A stretch of DNA of 64,000 nucleotides from Ianthella basta (taxonomy: Eukaryota; Porifera; Demospongiae; Verongiida; Ianthellidae), in NCBI GenBank assembly GCA_964019415.1, contig OZ025882.1, forward strand, positions 3,826,427 to 3,890,426, in the 5' to 3' direction. Position 1 is the stretch's first letter. Each line of letters starts with the position of its first letter. A program made the position numbers and the translations under genes. Positions 62,410 to 64,000 of this stretch are shown here, piece after piece. Under the pieces are notes generated by a model. That model was not told the DNA's origin. It made no database searches and saw nothing but the letters and a program-made list of their open reading frames with translations.

Positions 62410-64000
62410 CTCAGTGGCGTCTTTGAACTGCCAGTACAATGGATGTATCTTGCTGTAGAATGCCTCCCCTGGCGGCACTAGAAACCACCTGCAGTGTACA
62501 TGGTATACACCTACCATCATAACTTCTCTGCACATCATACTCGCTGTCATCCAACTTACCTCTTTCTACCATATATAACTGCATTAAATGCCGGGCAGTG
62601 AAAATGGAAAGGAGCTCCTGAACCTGCCAAAAACATCAAACAATGACTTTGATGCCAAAGTGCTTGAGTAACAGCTACAGTATAGTAGCACATAAGCTGG
62701 CAGTTCATACTTGCAGCACTCACCTGGTGGTCCCAAAATGAACTGAGGGACAATAACAGTTGAGCATTGCCAAACATGGAGCACCTCTGCAGCAAAGGAC
62801 AAAGCCATTAGTGGCTGAGTACTGAACTGATAAGTGTCTGTCAAATTATAAAGGGTGAATAGATTGTGATTGCCTTCTGAATCACAACAATTCAGTTATG
62901 AAATACTGTATGTTTTTCACACAATCAGTGACATGTGACTTCACTCCTTCAAGGCAGCACTGCTCACCATTTTAGCCAAATTTCTTAGTACCATTACTAA
63001 TACAGTAAACGATAGTGTACACTCTAGCACCACAACAGACCACACCAATAGCAGGCCAGTAAATAGCATACAAAGCTACCCTGTGGTGCTCTACCTGGGA
63101 GAAAGTAATGCCCAGTGAACTCCTCCTTTAGTATATGTGGGTCAAAGACGTACAAGGGTGCAGCAATACCCGTCCCATTTATTCTTAAAGTGTTACTGTA
63201 TTCATCCATGTACTGAACAAACTCCTGGACAGTGGAGTATCCATGGCTTTCTCCAAAAATATCCCCGTAAGGAATACTGCCACCCTGCAGGGAAGGCCAT
63301 GAGTGCGGGTATGGTCTATACAATGTTGAGGAGGTCATTAACCTTGGTGGTACCGTCCACATCTTACAAATATTTCTGTACATTATACTTACCAGCACAT
63401 CAATGTCTCCCACAGCCTGCAAAAGATTGCTTCTCTTGAAGTCTTGCCATAGCCTCCATTTTTGTGTGGCTCCTTTGATTACCACTGGAATGCTGCATTA
63501 GGTGAGGCACAGAAATCCTAACATATTCATGACCCTACATATGTGACATCAACTGCACTCTGCAATGAATCAGTGCTAAAGTACGTTTGACACACAAATG
63601 GTTACCTACCTCAGGTCAACAAACAATTTACGAAATGTTTCTTTCCCCAACTGAGAGATGTGAATCTGTGGTAAGCCACATTGCTCATGTGCTATGTCAA
63701 ACACATTACTTGTCCTCCATCCACTGGTAGCAACCTGGGGTTGTGTACAATACAGGTAGATATTACATAGGCAGTATCATCCATAGCATTGGCACGGATC
63801 ATCAACATGAAACATATGTCCATGCAAGTGACACAAAGATCCACCTGCAATCCCATTCAAGAGTATGTCTACTCTAAACAGCCATTGCCACTCACTTCCA
63901 TGTTGATATTCAGAAATGACTGAGAAACCAAATCTAGGAAATTAGCTGTTCTTGTCCACTTATTGTCAATCTTCACAGCAGCAGAAATACATTGCAACAA
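62410..64000 (-). CDS. JmjC-domain protein, JMJD8-like (N-terminus beyond window)
   Basis: Exons found: 64000-63896 (open to the right), 63734-63610, 63492-63393, 63284-63095, 62786-62724, 62623-62560, 62488-62410. They read KIDNKWTRTANFLDLVSQSF, then HISQLGKETFRKLFVDLSIP with VVIKGATQKWRLWQDFKR, GDIDVLGGSIPYGDIFGESH, STVQEFVQYMDEY, and QFILGPPGSGAPFHFHCPAF followed by NAVIYGRKRWFLVPPGEA. The last block matches the JMJD8 core (GVPFHWHGP, VIYGRKRWFLYPP). The iron ligand is HFH, as in JMJD8, instead of the usual HxD/E. The C-terminal exon with the third His was not found with confidence; a spliced piece at 62127-62083 (PDGWCTVNISQ) looks related but lacks the His. Confidence 0.8.

Overview
The window reads as nuclear DNA of an early-branching animal, most likely a sponge (inference). 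Every well-conserved host gene is split by GT-AG introns, and the set is metazoan: an axonemal dynein chain, the TAK1-binding protein TAB1, a UBE2S with its APC/C-binding tail and a two-domain PCYT2. The mobile elements (DIRS tyrosine-recombinase retrotransposons, Penelope GIY-YIG, Harbinger, DUF6589 proteins, restriction-like-endonuclease LINEs, many short TIR elements) are of kinds common in sponges and cnidarians. No species is claimed.

Layout. 300-20347 (minus): DNAI2, open to the left, with eight exons found and three long introns full of mobile DNA: a degenerate DIRS element carrying nested insertions, an intact 3.35-kb RLE-type non-LTR retrotransposon that appears to have landed inside a Harbinger transposon, and a decayed DUF6589 gene. 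20765-23045 (plus): RPS2. 23206-38144 (minus): WDHD1/AND-1, about 19 exons, its introns holding LINE, Penelope and foldback fragments. 38666-39223 (plus): unidentified single-exon ORF. 41319-44543 (minus) and 46385-48659 (plus): two divergent TAB1-family PP2C genes, one pseudophosphatase-like and one keeping all four metal-site motifs. 48811-49701 (minus): UBE2S. 51536-57451 (plus): PCYT2 in 18 small exons. 57452-62400: repeat graveyard (DIRS recombinase, LINE 3' end). 62410-64000 (minus): JmjC gene resembling JMJD8, open to the right.

The host genes are mostly housekeeping or ciliary and do not form one pathway. The local arrangement is compact, with several head-to-head pairs (DNAI2/RPS2, WDHD1/ORF, TAB1-A/TAB1-B, UBE2S/PCYT2) that probably share promoter regions. 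The most interesting observations are the TAB1 pair with split catalytic fate, the apparently young RLE retrotransposon starting with a YY1-like site, a TIR element holding a related copy of that retrotransposon's 5' end, and three tiny TIR elements all flanked by 9-bp target duplications. Exon limits were placed by eye from splice signals and protein similarity recalled from known families; no alignment or search was run.
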